From: Tissierellia bacterium
GTDB taxonomy: Bacteria > Bacillota > Clostridia > Tissierellales > Tepidimicrobiaceae
NCBI GenBank assembly: GCA_012798935.1
Contig: JAAZMG010000163.1
Span: forward strand, 1 to 6,773
DNA: 6,773 bases
Direction of reading: 5' to 3'
The translations under genes were made by a program, and so were the position numbers. Positions 5,989 to 6,773 of the stretch are shown piece after piece. The notes beneath the pieces are model-generated. The model made no database searches. It worked only from the letters and a program-made list of their open reading frames with translations, and had not been told where the DNA came from. Position 1 is the first letter of the stretch, and each line of letters opens with the position of its first letter.

Positions 5989-6773
5989 ATGCTTTGGATG
6001 CTAATGATAATATTGGCAGTATTATTCATATTAAATTTTCCAATGTATATAGCCATGATAGTAGCGCCTTTAGCTGTAGTAATAACATACTTTCCAAATC
6101 TTGACCCATTGCTTGCTACACAGCAACTGATTGCAGGGGTATCACCTATGGTTTTATTATCAGTACCTATGTTTATATTTGCAGCTGATATTATGAGTGT
6201 TGGACAAACATCAAATAGATTGCTTGACTTTGTGGATACTTTTGTAGGACATATTCATGGCGGTATGGCTATTACCACAGCAGCAACTTGTACATTGTTT
6301 GGAGCAATATCTGGTTCTACTCAAGCAACAGTAGTAGCAATAGGTAGACCAATGAGAGATAGATTAGTCAATACTGGATATGATGACGATGATGTAATAG
6401 CTTTAATAATTAGCTCAGCTATTATAGCGCTTTTAATACCACCAAGTATTTCCATGATTATGTATTGTGTAGTAACGGGTTCTTCCGTTGGAGACCTATT
6501 TATAGCTGGGGTTATACCAGGGTTAATTATATTATTATTTTTCTCAGTCTATAATTATTTTAGAGCAAAGAAAAAAGACATACCAAGAACTGAAAGACTT
6601 AACTTTAAAGAAAGATTGAAAGCTTTTAAAGAAGCTTTAGCACCATTAGGATTTCCAGTAATAATATTCGCCGGAATCTACTCTGGTTTCTTTAGTCCTA
6701 CTGAGGCAGCAGCAGTATCAGTTCTATATGCAATAATTTTAGAGGTATTTGTATTTAAATCTATTAAATTTAA
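5989..6773 (+). CDS. dctM: TRAP transporter large permease subunit (DctM family), 3'-truncated by window edge
   Basis: The frame is open from the ATG at 5989 to the window edge: 261 complete codons of a protein usually about 425-435 residues long. My translation shows a very hydrophobic start (MLWMLMIILAVLFILNFPMY), SVPMFIFAADIM, the DctM hallmark GAISGSTQATVVAIGRPM (about residues 105-122), LIPPSISMIMY, and GIYSGFFSPTEAAAVSVLYA, the GxxxGxFxPTEAA signature seen in nearly all DctM proteins. It is the main translocation subunit, coupling sodium entry to solute uptake, and works with DctQ and a DctP-type binding protein. AGGAGG at 5973-5978, inside dctQ, is its ribosome binding site, and the gap to dctQ is 2 nt. 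DctP is not in the window; it may follow downstream or lie elsewhere. Confidence 0.93.
   Translation, partial: MLWMLMIILAVLFILNFPMYIAMIVAPLAVVITYFPNLDPLLATQQLIAGVSPMVLLSVPMFIFAADIMSVGQTSNRLLDFVDTFVGHIHGGMAITTAATCTLFGAISGSTQATVVAIGRPMRDRLVNTGYDDDDVIALIISSAIIALLIPPSISMIMYCVVTGSSVGDLFIAGVIPGLIILLFFSVYNYFRAKKKDIPRTERLNFKERLKAFKEALAPLGFPVIIFAGIYSGFFSPTEAAAVSVLYAIILEVFVFKSIKF

Noticed and set aside
1..6773. CRISPR arrays, tRNA or rRNA genes, insertion sequences, prophage or integration sites
   Set aside because: No regularly spaced repeats, cloverleaf structures, transposase or integrase motifs, or terminal inverted repeats were seen.

Overview
The window is AT-rich. It favours AGA for Arg and ATA for Ile, has strong AGGAGG-type ribosome binding sites, and packs its genes tightly on one strand. 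This points to a low-GC anaerobic Firmicute (Clostridia or Tissierellia type). The species is not identifiable from the sequence alone. All eight genes are on the + strand, in two blocks with unrelated jobs.

Block 1 (1-3109) is the end of a formate dehydrogenase operon. It holds the C-terminal half of a molybdopterin-dependent formate dehydrogenase catalytic subunit (cut by the left edge), then mogA, mobA and fdhD, with gaps of only 2 to 8 nt. These three supply the end of cofactor assembly: MogA adenylylates molybdopterin, MobA converts the metal cofactor to the guanine dinucleotide form, and FdhD delivers sulfur to the cofactor of the enzyme encoded upstream. A rho-independent terminator directly after fdhD closes the block.

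Block 2 (about 3230 to the right edge) is a catabolic module for a small solute. It holds a GntR/FCD-family regulator, an enzyme of creatinase/M24 fold that closely resembles ectoine hydrolase (DoeA/EutD), and the small (DctQ) and large (DctM, cut by the right edge) membrane subunits of a TRAP transporter. The solute-binding protein (DctP) and later catabolic steps are not in the window. A reasonable model is uptake and ring opening of ectoine, hydroxyectoine or a related compound, with the GntR protein as the substrate-responsive switch. The substrate is an inference.

The most informative non-coding signal is a palindrome, TGTCGACA, present once upstream of the regulator and once upstream of the hydrolase. 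I saw it nowhere else in the window. The first copy overlaps the -35 box of a good extended -10 promoter, as expected for an autoregulated operator. Further inverted and direct repeats lie beside both copies. The hydrolase has lost four of the five metal ligands of M24 peptidases and keeps an acidic residue only at the first, so it should not be annotated as an Xaa-Pro aminopeptidase.
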